Notes: generated from the letters alone by a model not told the origin. A DNA stretch of 10,474 nucleotides from an uncultured Treponema sp. (GCA_937901865.1 CALDID010000056.1:1-10474); one strand, 5' to 3'; positions 1-5,707 are shown, counted from the stretch's first letter. Made by a program: numbers and translations.

Positions 1-48
1 AGCCATTTGACTATGTAGTAAGGATGAATTAAGTTTGGAGGTTAATCG

Positions 49-288
49 GTGCAGCCGCAAAAGCAAGTAATTGAGCTTAAAAACATTCCTGCTCTACTGG
101 CCCAACTTAAAGCCGCTGTGGCCGCAGGAAATGAAGTAGTAGAGAAAATACGATGTGCCTTTACCTTAACTGAAGACCCATGCATTTACTTATATACCGT
201 ATTTGACCTATTGGATGCGAACATTCCAATTTCGCATTTTACCCGCTTCCTCATCTATCGACTATTTGATGAAAAATCAAATAGTTGA
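49..288 (+). CDS. Unknown 79-aa protein
   Basis: I do not recognise this protein. It starts at a GTG codon preceded by GGAGG at 37-41 with 7-nt spacing, a good ribosome binding site that supports this start. The N-terminal half (about residues 5-35) looks helical, rich in Leu, Ala and charged residues. The second half has aromatic and hydrophobic stretches (YLYTVFDLL, RFLIYRLF) but no convincing membrane segment or signal peptide. The stop codon TGA (286-288) lies inside the 3' arm of the terminator stem at 257-289, so this gene closes its own transcription unit and is separate from the promoter-driven genes that follow. It could be a small regulatory or helical accessory protein of a phage or host, but no function can be assigned from sequence. 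Confidence 0.6.
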   Translation: MQPQKQVIELKNIPALLAQLKAAVAAGNEVVEKIRCAFTLTEDPCIYLYTVFDLLDANIPISHFTRFLIYRLFDEKSNS

Positions 289-296
289 TTTTTTTT
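257..296 (+). terminator. Strong intrinsic terminator
   Basis: A stem pairs 257-270 with 276-289: 14 pairs with one G-U, containing the perfect inverted repeat ACTATTTGAT / ATCAAATAGT. The loop is 5 nt (GAAAA) and a run of T follows to 296. It overlaps the last codons and the stop of the 79-aa gene. A smaller alternative hairpin (about 272-293) shares one strand with it. Confidence 0.85.
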
Positions 297-313
297 ATAA
301 TTTCTGCTATAAT
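285..313 (+). promoter_or_regulatory. Sigma-A-type promoter with extended -10
   Basis: The -35 box is TTGATT (285-290), the spacer is 17 nt and the -10 box is a perfect TATAAT (308-313) preceded by TGC, an extended -10. The -35 box sits in the 3' arm and T-run of the preceding terminator. Expected transcription start is near 320, giving a leader of about 23 nt with GAGAGGAG (327-334) ahead of the ATG at 343. Confidence 0.85.
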
Positions 314-342
314 ATGTATAGAAAGTGAGAGGAGATTAGAAA

Positions 343-573
343 ATGCCCGTAGCTAAAACTTACCAATCATTTGAGCAGGTGGGTGAACCTTTTAGTGAGA
401 ATGGGCGTTTTTACGTCTTGGTTAAGGCGCCTAAAGGTGAGAAGAAAGTACGTTGGTATTCTGATGCTGAGTACCGTCGTATGTATCCTGACGCAGTAAA
501 GGAAAACGACTTGATGGACTTTGATGCTCGGCACGCGTTTGGTTTCCGCGAAGGCGGCTATATTACGATATAG
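343..573 (+). CDS. N-terminal part of amber-interrupted phage-type protein
   Basis: This 76-codon frame starts at an ATG with an excellent GAGAGGAG site 8 nt upstream, directly behind the 285-313 promoter. The sequence contains the patch KKVRWYSDAEYRRMYPD (about residues 34-50). From memory, this patch occurs in uncharacterised Bacillota prophage proteins that continue past this point as one longer protein. The frame ends at TAG (571-573). The same reading frame then stays open without a shift until 1059, so this is most likely the front of a roughly 239-codon gene broken by a nonsense codon, or one read through at low level. No catalytic motif is visible. Function unknown. Confidence 0.7.
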   Translation: MPVAKTYQSFEQVGEPFSENGRFYVLVKAPKGEKKVRWYSDAEYRRMYPDAVKENDLMDFDARHAFGFREGGYITI

Positions 574-591
574 CGTGCCGACGAAATAGAA

Positions 592-1059
592 TTGGAAGGT
601 TTCGTGGAATCCCATCGAGAATCATTTTGGCGTAATCTGACCTTTGGCTACTATACTCCCGCACATATCACTGTTCCTGAGCTTCCCGTTAACATCATTC
701 CCATTAAGTTAAATTGGGCTGATGTAATGGCACATGATACTAGGATGCGGCCGCACGAAGAAGTTGCTAAGATTGTTGCCGAAAAACTTGGTACGACCAG
801 TGACAGCCAGTATCAGGGACAGATTAACAGTTGGCTTCAGAAGGAAGTCACAGTTAAAGGTAAGAAAACCAACGAAACGCACTTCGGTGATAAGCATATC
901 TATACATTAGTAGATACCGAAGGCAATGCCTATGTTTGGGGAACTGGCGCGAAAGACTATGCTATCAATCAAACTGTCTCTTTAAAGATGAAGGTTAAAG
1001 AATATAAGGAAATGAATGGAGTAAACACCACGGTGGTGTGGTATTGTAAAGAGGTATGA
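592..1059 (+). pseudogene. C-terminal part of the amber-interrupted gene
   Basis: This frame continues in phase from the 343-573 frame after the TAG at 571-573. The open stretch begins at 574. The first possible starts are TTG 592, GTG 604 and ATG 727, and none has a convincing Shine-Dalgarno, so independent translation is doubtful. The C-terminal third (about residues 85-155 counted from 592) contains HIYTLVDTEGNAYVW, then a Lys-rich beta pattern ending in NTTVVWYCKEV. That pattern resembles the small OB-like beta domain at the end of homologous prophage proteins, which I recall but cannot verify. The downstream zinc-ribbon gene overlaps its stop by ATGA, implying translational coupling when this region is translated. 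It is most simply a broken gene. Readthrough or suppression of the amber is the alternative. Confidence 0.6.
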
Positions 1060-1262
1060 AATTACTTAATCCAAGATATATGGGCCTTATTGCACGATGC
1101 AATCAGGGATGTGGAGCGTTAATCGGCTATGAGCCTAATGATGTAAGTAAAAATCAATGTATTAAATGCCCCGCCTGCGGTATGGTTCTTTGGGTCCCGT
1201 TTAATCCTACCTACGATGGCGTGATTAGAGAGGAGAAAAAAGATGGCGAAAAAGCAGAGTAA
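1056..1262 (+). CDS. Small zinc-ribbon protein
   Basis: This 68-aa protein starts at ATG 1056, overlapping the upstream stop as ATGA (1056-1059), so it is probably translated by coupling. Cysteines form a zinc-ribbon pattern: ARCNQGCGALIGYE (about residues 14-27) and QCIKCPACG (about residues 34-42), followed by a hydrophobic VLWVPF. Such ribbons bind one Zn(II) and usually mediate nucleic-acid or protein contacts; which one applies here is unknown. The end of the gene (EEKKDGEKAE) overlaps the start of the capsid gene by 20 bp, and the capsid Shine-Dalgarno lies within it. The charged tail coincides with what may be a recombination or assembly boundary between the left genes and the head operon. 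Confidence 0.65.
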   Translation: MKLLNPRYMGLIARCNQGCGALIGYEPNDVSKNQCIKCPACGMVLWVPFNPTYDGVIREEKKDGEKAE

Positions 1263-2238
1263 AAGAAACGTGGCAGAGCTTGAAGAGAAAATCGAAAGAG
1301 CGAAAGACCGCCTTATTCAGCTTCGTATGAATAAGAAAATGGCACAACAGATGAAGGCAATGGCAGGTGTTCCAATCGGCAAGGAAAGCCGTGGCAAAGA
1401 GGCAGACCGTGCAAAGTTTTACGGGGCTATGCAAAAGGCTTTGACCGAAAAACGCGCCGTAACGTTGAGCGGAACGGGCAGCGTGAACGTGTTGAGCGAG
1501 CTTTCTTATGCGCTTGAAGATAAGACCGACCTTTTGAGCCGCTTTTCTTTGCAATCGGGGGCAAGCTCCAGCACGGTCATTCCCGTATGGAATACAAGCG
1601 TCGGAGAGTTTGCGACGGTTGACGAGAATGGAGAGTTCAGCGAAACCGACGGCAAAATGACAAGCATTACCGTGCAGCCGAGAGCCTTTGCGAAATCGCT
1701 CAAAGTTTCAGACGAAACCTTGAAGCTGTCTGCCGTGGATTTTGAGGGCGAAGTGCAGAAAATCCTTGCCGAAAGCGTGCGCAGAACATTGCTCAAAGCG
1801 ATTTTTGAGGGCGTTGAGGGCAGATTTGACGCTATCGACAAGGGCGCGACTGAAATCACTGCCGACAAGCTCGACCCTGTTGCAGTGCAGAAATTGGCGT
1901 TGACGCTTCTTTCAAAGACCGACAAGGGCGTTATTCTCATCAACCCGATGACATACGCCGAAATCACCGACGCAGGCACAAAGAAAGACGAAATCTTGCT
2001 CAAGCAGATTGTGGAAAACAAAACGTGCGAGGGCGTGGAGATTATTCTTTCTCCGTATGTGCCAAAAGGCAAGGTTATCGCAGGCGACCTCGGCAATTAC
2101 GGCATCGGCATTGCCAACGAAATGGAAATCACGCCAAAGAATACGGTCGGAAGCCTTGCGCACAATTTCGACGCTTCAATCTATGCGGCAGGAAAGCCAA
2201 TCGTTGAAGCAGATTTTTTCGTCTTGAAAGTCGCATAA
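1243..2238 (+). CDS. HK97-fold phage major capsid protein
   Basis: This is a 331-aa major capsid protein, the main shell subunit of the phage head. Residues about 8-45 are a charged coiled-coil-like helix (VAELEEKIERAKDRLIQLR), a shortened version of the HK97 delta or scaffold domain. Residues about 105-160 carry the E-loop and P-domain signature: strand VIPVWNTSV, then ATVDENGEFSETD, then VQPRAFAKSLKVSDETL. The A-domain follows with ILINPMTYAEI and DLGNYGIGIANEMEI, and the protein ends in ADFFVLKVA. It is shorter than the usual 385-400 aa, mainly at the N-terminal domain. GAGGAG lies upstream of the ATG. No portal or protease gene precedes it, which is unusual. A U UUU UUC heptamer at 2214-2220 near the 3' end predicts a longer frameshifted form (separate entry). 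Confidence 0.92.
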   Translation: MAKKQSKRNVAELEEKIERAKDRLIQLRMNKKMAQQMKAMAGVPIGKESRGKEADRAKFYGAMQKALTEKRAVTLSGTGSVNVLSELSYALEDKTDLLSRFSLQSGASSSTVIPVWNTSVGEFATVDENGEFSETDGKMTSITVQPRAFAKSLKVSDETLKLSAVDFEGEVQKILAESVRRTLLKAIFEGVEGRFDAIDKGATEITADKLDPVAVQKLALTLLSKTDKGVILINPMTYAEITDAGTKKDEILLKQIVENKTCEGVEIILSPYVPKGKVIAGDLGNYGIGIANEMEITPKNTVGSLAHNFDASIYAAGKPIVEADFFVLKVA

Positions 2239-2348
2239 CCGACACAGTCGTCATTGACACAGATACAGCCCTTATCACGAACGATAATCAGGCGGTCTGT
2301 GTCAACGACGGCAAAGACGATAAGGCGTTATTAAAGATACAAGTCTAA
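2214..2348 (+). other. Probable -1 programmed frameshift extending the capsid protein by 42 aa
   Basis: The heptamer T TTT TTC (2214-2220) is in the correct phase for a classic -1 slippery site at capsid codons 325-326 (TTT TTC). Slipping there gives a continuous frame from 2220 to TAA at 2346-2348. It replaces the last five capsid residues with 42 others, beginning RLESRI and including TDTVVIDTDTALITNDNQ, for a total of about 368 aa. The -1 frame has a TGA at 2205-2207 just before the site and no ATG, GTG or TTG between there and 2348, so it cannot be an ordinary separate gene. An SD-like AGGA about 10 nt upstream and hairpins downstream could stimulate slippage. Phage capsid C-terminal extension by frameshifting is known, for example in Listeria phage PSA (+1). 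Confidence 0.7.
2254..2305 (+). repeat. Long stem-loop within the capsid extension
   Basis: The perfect 10-bp inverted repeat TTGACACAGA (2254-2263) / TCTGTGTCAA (2296-2305) encloses a second stem, TTATC (2272-2276) / GATAA (2283-2287). A further GACACAG copy at 2241-2247 could pair with the same 3' arm. There is no T-run after it, so it is not an intrinsic terminator. It may stimulate frameshifting or protect the mRNA, although it begins 33 nt after the slippery site, farther than usual. Confidence 0.6.
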
Positions 2349-2351
2349 GCA

Positions 2352-2390
2352 AAAGCAAGAGGCGTTTTATAGGCGTTTCTTGCTTTATTT
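2352..2390 (+). terminator. Weak intrinsic terminator or attenuator after the capsid gene
   Basis: AAAGCAAGA (2352-2360) pairs with TCTTGCTTT (2378-2386), followed by an interrupted T-tract (TTTATTTT). It starts just after the frameshift stop at 2348. A partial terminator here would raise capsid mRNA relative to the connector genes downstream, a common arrangement in phage head operons. The 17-nt loop makes it weaker than a canonical terminator. Confidence 0.55.
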
Positions 2391-2409
2391 TGTGAAATCG
2401 GAGAAAAGA

Positions 2410-2943
2410 ATGGATAACATTGTTACGGTGGCAGAGCTTGCAAAATATTCGGGCGTGTATGCAGACGAAAACGCAGAGGAGCAAGAGCTTTATATTTCGG
2501 CGGCGTTTGATATTCTTTGCTCATATCTCGGCTACGACCCACGCAGGCAAGAATACACCCGATTTTATCGCGGCAAAAACAGCAGTGAAATTCGTGTCGG
2601 CACCAAGCCGATAGCAGAGCTCAAAGAAATCAAAATCGACGGCGTGCCGTTTCATTTAGAGCAGTTCGCTTTTAATGATGACAGCGTTTTTTTTACGTCA
2701 ATGGGCGAGTTTTCAAGCAAAAACGTTATTCAGCTTACGTTTACAGCAGGCTGGGAGAGAGAAGAGATACCCGCGATTATGAAAATGACTGTGTTACGCA
2801 TTGCCACTCTGTTACAACTCGAAAGCGATAGCAACATCGGCGTTAATTCCCGTTCTTTCGGCGACAGCACACGCACATTCTTGAATACAACAAATTACGA
2901 CAAGTATTTAATTCAGTGCAGCCGATACAAGCTCTTATTTTAG
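2410..2943 (+). CDS. Phage head-tail connector (gp6/gp15-like adaptor)
   Basis: This 177-aa protein starts at ATG 2410 behind GGAG (2400-2403). A TTG 30 nt earlier is possible but falls inside the terminator stem. The layout fits the HK97 gp6 / SPP1 gp15 family of adaptor proteins that form a ring below the portal. It has an N-terminal helical part with VTVAELAKYSG and a helix EEQELYISAAFDILCSYLGYD (about residues 26-46, as I count it). A beta section carries TKPIAELKEIKIDGVPF and VIQLTFTAGW. A C-terminal helix has PAIMKMTVLRIATLLQLE, and the protein ends in YDKYLIQCSRYKLLF. Position directly after the capsid gene is the expected one for this role. The portal it should bind is not encoded in the window. 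Confidence 0.8.
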   Translation: MDNIVTVAELAKYSGVYADENAEEQELYISAAFDILCSYLGYDPRRQEYTRFYRGKNSSEIRVGTKPIAELKEIKIDGVPFHLEQFAFNDDSVFFTSMGEFSSKNVIQLTFTAGWEREEIPAIMKMTVLRIATLLQLESDSNIGVNSRSFGDSTRTFLNTTNYDKYLIQCSRYKLLF

Positions 2944-2956
2944 GCTTTTTGCGCGT

Positions 2957-3475
2957 ATGGCGAATTTCATAGATTTTAACATCGACATCGACAGTATCGA
3001 AAAGGCGTTAGAGAATACGACGCTCAAAATGGATAGCATTATCATAAAAATGCAGAAATCCGTTAATAAAGAGGTGATTAAGAGCGCAAAAAAGCGATTT
3101 AGAAGCCTATTTGACACAAAAAATCATAATTATTACACTTTGACAAATGCAAATGCAGAAAATGCGTCAAAAAAGAACGCAAAACCGATACTCAACAACT
3201 TCAAAACCACTAAGGCAAAGGAAAAACGCTCAACATGGATACTAAATAATTCATATTATGCAGGATTTCTGGAAAAAGGAGCGCATATTGAAGCAAAAAA
3301 GGCGAAATACCTTGTGTTTAAGATAAATGGCGAATGGAAACGAGTGAAAAGCTCTACTATTCCTTCGCGCCCGTTTATCGCTCCAGCCGTCGCGGAATGG
3401 TGGGAAAGCTCTAAGAGCGTGGAAAAGCAAGAAGCGGTATTGCAAAAAGAGCTTGAAAAGTTTTGGAATAAATAA
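2957..3475 (+). CDS. HK97 gp10-like tail-completion/neck protein
   Basis: This 172-aa basic protein sits where the HK97 gp10-like family normally lies: after the connector and before the tail terminator. An N-terminal amphipathic, coiled section (IDSIEKALENTTLKMDSII, about residues 11-29) leads to a Lys-rich helix. The family-type signature follows: YYAGFLEKGAHIEAKKAK (about residues 100-117) and then STIPSRPFIAPAV (about residues 133-145), matching the usual G...(R/K)PFL.PA motif. The C-terminus is a Glu/Lys helix. There is no clear Shine-Dalgarno in the 13 nt after the previous stop, so translation may rely on coupling. The product is expected in the neck or head-tail joint of the virion. 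Confidence 0.78.
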   Translation: MANFIDFNIDIDSIEKALENTTLKMDSIIIKMQKSVNKEVIKSAKKRFRSLFDTKNHNYYTLTNANAENASKKNAKPILNNFKTTKAKEKRSTWILNNSYYAGFLEKGAHIEAKKAKYLVFKINGEWKRVKSSTIPSRPFIAPAVAEWWESSKSVEKQEAVLQKELEKFWNK

Positions 3476-3492
3476 CGAGAGGAAGCGAAAAA

Positions 3493-3948
3493 ATGCTTGA
3501 TTTTTATGAAATAGAAAAGAACATCACAGAGAAAACGAGGCTTGATTTTTGCGCATATCTTACAGAAAAAGGCATTGAAGAGCCGTCGTATTGCACAGAT
3601 GAGCCGTTAGACCTCGACAAATACAAGGCTGATTTTGCCGTCTTTTTGGACTTTGCAAGTTTCTCTTTCGACGAACTCTCCAGCGACAGCCAAAAGACAA
3701 AGCTCACGCTTGATGTGTATTTTGTGAGGCGAAACGGCGAAAGCGCAAAGCTCAAAAGCTCCCTGCTTGCCATAACATCGGCGTTTTATGCGTGGTTTTA
3801 CGGCAAAGAAGAGCCGTGCATTAACCGAGATTTTCACGGCGTGGTGGACTTTGCGACGATAAGCGAGGTCAACTTTTACGACGCGGTTTCAGGCTCCACA
3901 AACATCAAAATTGCACAAATCACAATAGAAGCAGAGGTTGAAAGTTGA
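3493..3948 (+). CDS. Probable tail terminator or minor tail-completion protein
   Basis: This is a 151-aa protein with GAGAGGAAG ahead of ATG 3493. The pattern suggests an alpha/beta fold of the tail-terminator (lambda gpU / SPP1 gp17-like) type. It has an N-terminal helix (EIEKNITEKTRLDFCAYL), a strand region KLTLDVYFVRRNGESAK, a central helix SSLLAITSAFYAWFYG (about residues 93-108), and C-terminal strands GVVDFATISEVNFYDA and IKIAQITIEAEVE. Gene order (capsid, connector, gp10-like, this gene) supports the role of capping the tail tube or joining it to the neck. The assignment rests mainly on order and predicted fold rather than a diagnostic motif. A major tail protein would normally follow but is absent. 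Confidence 0.6.
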   Translation: MLDFYEIEKNITEKTRLDFCAYLTEKGIEEPSYCTDEPLDLDKYKADFAVFLDFASFSFDELSSDSQKTKLTLDVYFVRRNGESAKLKSSLLAITSAFYAWFYGKEEPCINRDFHGVVDFATISEVNFYDAVSGSTNIKIAQITIEAEVES

Positions 3949-4328
3949 ATACACTTAATCAAAGACAGCTTGTCCCGAAAATCGAATACAAAAAGCACAA
4001 TGAACGCTTTGAGGCGGCGCAGAGAGAGTATCTTTCACAGCCTTTTGGCAAAAGGGATAAAAACTCTTACAGAAAGATGTATCTTGTCGCATTTGATTAT
4101 TTTCATAATGCGCTTGTCCGCTATTCTGTCGTTCACTATATTTTTTGGAATGATAGCCGATTGAATGAGCTGGCGTGTGATTGCACGAATTGGATTTTAG
4201 AGATGTATCTGCGTCGCCCGAAATTCGCAATTCAGAAGCTCTCTTCTTACGGGCACTTTTCGCTTTTGAAAAACATCGCACGGGACAAAAACTGGGAGCG
4301 ATTGGTTGACCTCAAAAGCGAACTGTGA
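3945..4328 (+). CDS. Unknown 127-aa phage protein
   Basis: This gene starts at TTG 3945, overlapping the previous stop (TTGA), with AGAGG (3933-3937) 7 nt upstream. The tight overlap and ribosome site justify this non-ATG start. The protein is basic and mostly helical with many aromatic residues (KMYLVAFDYFHNALVRYSVVHYIFW, about residues 45-69, given here only as a landmark for the core helix). It ends in DKNWERLVDLKSEL. It lacks a signal peptide or catalytic motif I can recognise. Its position between the tail-completion gene and an HNH nuclease could suit a tail-assembly or DNA-packaging accessory protein, but I cannot assign it. It does not look like a major tail protein, terminase subunit or tape measure. 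Confidence 0.65.
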   Translation: MNTLNQRQLVPKIEYKKHNERFEAAQREYLSQPFGKRDKNSYRKMYLVAFDYFHNALVRYSVVHYIFWNDSRLNELACDCTNWILEMYLRRPKFAIQKLSSYGHFSLLKNIARDKNWERLVDLKSEL

Positions 4329-4329
4329 A

Positions 4330-4356
4330 ACGGGAAAAACGGGAGAAACGGGAGAA
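4330..4356 (+). repeat. Three tandem 9-bp repeats ACGGGA(A/G)AA
   Basis: Units at 4330-4338, 4339-4347 and 4348-4356 read ACGGGAAAA, ACGGGAGAA and ACGGGAGAA. They fill the gap between the 127-aa gene and the HNH gene. The last copy lies 5 nt before ATG 4362 and supplies an SD-like GGGAG, so the repeat array may act as a multi-site ribosome landing region or simply mark slippage expansion. Confidence 0.8.
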
Positions 4357-4361
4357 GAAAA

Positions 4362-4724
4362 ATGATAACAAGAAAATGCTTGTGCCCGACGTGCCACGCG
4401 ACCGCCGAAAAGGGCTCGTATTGTGCCGTTCACGCAAAAGAGAGAATGACAGCCGCCACAAGAAAGCCGTTTTACAGTGCGAAAAGGTCAAGCGAGGGCT
4501 TTTATAATACATCGCGCTGGAGAACATTAAGGCGAAAACAGCTTGAAAAGCAACCGTATTGCGCACTTTGTGGCAGTGAAATAGATTTATCTGTAGACCA
4601 TATTCAAAACGCAGACGGCAATGAAGAGCTTTTTTTTGACGAAAACAATTTGCAGACCCTGTGTCGTACTTGCCACAGCCAAAAGACCCGCGCCGAAATT
4701 TTTTCCCGGAGGCACATAGGATAG
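4362..4724 (+). CDS. Phage HNH endonuclease
   Basis: This is a 120-aa HNH nuclease of the small phage type that usually sits beside terminase genes and assists genome packaging. An N-terminal zinc site is formed by CPTC (C8, C11) and CAVH (C21, H24). It is followed by the FYNTSRWRTLRRKQLEKQP linker helix and then the HNH core. The core has C67-x2-C70, the catalytic D79-H80 in VDHI, N96 in NNLQTLC, and C101-x2-C104-H105 in CRTCHSQKT. Family metal ligands and catalytic residues are intact, so it is probably active. It begins after the ACGGGA repeats. Its stop lies only 2 bp from the stop of the converging SSB gene. A homing-endonuclease role is possible but less likely, given the standalone structural-operon position. 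Confidence 0.9.
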   Translation: MITRKCLCPTCHATAEKGSYCAVHAKERMTAATRKPFYSAKRSSEGFYNTSRWRTLRRKQLEKQPYCALCGSEIDLSVDHIQNADGNEELFFDENNLQTLCRTCHSQKTRAEIFSRRHIG

Positions 4725-4726
4725 GG

Positions 4727-5050
4727 CTAGGGAATGAGGTGGACGCTATTCACGTTCACACATAATTGGCTCTTCTTTTCGCCTGTGTTTGTTTCCCAGC
4801 GTTTTTGAACGAGTTGCCCTTGTATAGCGATGAGCTTGCCGCTTCCTGAATGTTGCTTGACGGTTTCGGCTTGCTTGCCCCATATTTCGACGTTGATATA
4901 ATTCGCTTCGTTTTCCCATTTGCCATTTTGCAAAATACTGCGATTAACCGCGATTGTGGCTATCGTGTGCGCACAGTTATTCTTTGTGTACTTCAATTCA
5001 ACATCTCGCACCAACCGACCCACCAAACTCACGCTATTCAAATCACTCAT
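4727..5050 (-). CDS. ssb: Short single-stranded DNA-binding protein, no acidic tail
   Basis: This is a 107-aa SSB with an OB fold that coats ssDNA during replication or recombination. The N-terminus NSVSLVGRLVRDVELKYT (about residues 5-22) is the classic SSB start. WENEANYINVEIWGKQAE (about residues 44-61) and GKLIAIQGQLVQKRWE (about residues 71-86) are the next conserved strands, and the chain ends at VNVNSVHLIP. Typical bacterial SSBs run 150-180 aa, with a flexible linker and an acidic tip that recruits partner proteins. Both are missing here. AAGGAG precedes the ATG and overlaps the stop of the upstream ribbon-helix-helix gene, so the two form one operon. It converges on the HNH gene with a 2-bp gap, which suggests the tail was lost at a recombination junction, or that this is a naturally short phage SSB. 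Confidence 0.9.
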   Translation of the reverse strand: MSDLNSVSLVGRLVRDVELKYTKNNCAHTIATIAVNRSILQNGKWENEANYINVEIWGKQAETVKQHSGSGKLIAIQGQLVQKRWETNTGEKKSQLCVNVNSVHLIP

Positions 5051-5061
5051 ATTTTCGCTCC

Positions 5062-5367
5062 TTACAACGTCGGGAATACTTTTTTTATTTCACCAACATC
5101 GACAAGCGCGCCCGTCGTATATCGGTGCAAAACACTACTTACAAGTGTTTGATACTGTAAACCCTGTTCATTTGCTATTTGCTTTATTTTAGAAACATCT
5201 TCAACATCGAGGCGGATTGTAATACTTTTCTTTTTAGGCTTTTCGTGAATAATCGGCTTTTTCTTCGCAGCTTCTCTTAAACTTTCTCCCACCCACCTAT
5301 CAGCCTCTACAAAGTCATCTAAATGCTCTTCTATCCATTTCTCTTCATCATCTAATACATCGCTCAT
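5062..5367 (-). CDS. CopG-type ribbon-helix-helix protein (antitoxin-like)
   Basis: This 101-aa protein is likely a DNA-binding repressor. The N-terminal half is acidic (DDEEKWIEEHLDDFVEAD), followed by a basic patch. The C-terminal ribbon-helix-helix is KKKSITIRLDVEDVSKIKQI (about residues 45-64) and then GLQYQTLVSSVLHRYTTG (about residues 69-86). This matches the CopG_antitoxin/BrnA-like family, whose members usually repress their own operon with a toxin partner. No BrnT-like toxin gene is adjacent. The downstream partner is instead SSB, so here it may be a solitary regulator or an orphan antitoxin. The ATG at 5367 lacks a clear Shine-Dalgarno, and the predicted promoter would give a very short leader. 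Confidence 0.82.
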   Translation of the reverse strand: MSDVLDDEEKWIEEHLDDFVEADRWVGESLREAAKKKPIIHEKPKKKSITIRLDVEDVSKIKQIANEQGLQYQTLVSSVLHRYTTGALVDVGEIKKVFPTL

Positions 5368-5380
5368 AATACATAGCTAT

Positions 5381-5409
5381 AATTTAACACGCTGTATGTA
5401 CTTTGTCAA
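5381..5409 (-). promoter_or_regulatory. Minus-strand promoter for the RHH-ssb unit
   Basis: Read on the minus strand, TTGACA (5409-5404) is followed by a 17-nt spacer and TAAATT (5386-5381). Expected transcription start is near 5374, about 7 nt before the ATG at 5367, so the mRNA would be nearly leaderless. The gap 5368-5452 also separates this unit from the rightward membrane-protein gene. I found no equally good plus-strand promoter there. Confidence 0.65.
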
Positions 5410-5452
5410 TTTTACACCACACGATAAAGGCGGTGCGTGGACTATTTAGAGT

Positions 5453-5707
5453 ATGATGGACTTAAATAATCAGGATAATATCCTAGAGATTACTAAGGAA
5501 AAGAAAGAGAAAAGACCGAGTAAACTTAAATCAGCGAAATTGTGGGTTACTATTTGGGCGGTTGTTATGGTGTCTTTTATCGTGTTCGCCAATCGCACGG
5601 ATTTTGTGATAATTGCGCAATGGCTGTGCGGTGTGCCTCTCGCTTACATCGGAGCGAACGTGTGGCAGAAAAGCATTTATAGCAAAAAAGACGAAAAAGA
5701 AGATTAG
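5453..5707 (+). CDS. Two-helix membrane protein, holin-like
   Basis: This 84-aa protein (83 if started at the second ATG, 5456) has a charged N-terminus of about 28 residues (KEKKEKRPSKLKS). Two hydrophobic helices follow, WVTIWAVVMVSFIVFA (about 31-46) and FVIIAQWLCGVPLAYIGANV (about 51-70), and then a charged tail SKKDEKED. Size, two membrane spans, charged ends and a position beside the tail hub/fibre gene fit a small phage holin that permeabilises the membrane for lysis. No endolysin is encoded nearby, which weakens that role. A generic phage membrane protein is the alternative. The ribosome site is weak. It is separated by only 24 nt from the hub/fibre gene and is probably cotranscribed with it. 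Confidence 0.6.
   Translation: MMDLNNQDNILEITKEKKEKRPSKLKSAKLWVTIWAVVMVSFIVFANRTDFVIIAQWLCGVPLAYIGANVWQKSIYSKKDEKED

Noticed and set aside
571..573. TAG recoding across the whole element
   Set aside because: TAG ends the connector, HNH, SSB and holin-like genes at sensible positions, so it works as a stop here.
1506..2096. Long minus-strand open frame opposite the capsid gene
   Set aside because: It mirrors capsid codon structure and has no ribosome site or family motif. It is an antisense shadow.
3945..4328. Small terminase subunit next to the HNH gene
   Set aside because: There is no recognisable DNA-binding HTH, and no large terminase follows, so I left it as unknown.
5378..5383. Plus-strand TATAAT as promoter for the holin-like gene
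   Set aside because: There is no acceptable -35 box about 17 nt upstream, and the minus-strand promoter explains the AT-rich sequence better.
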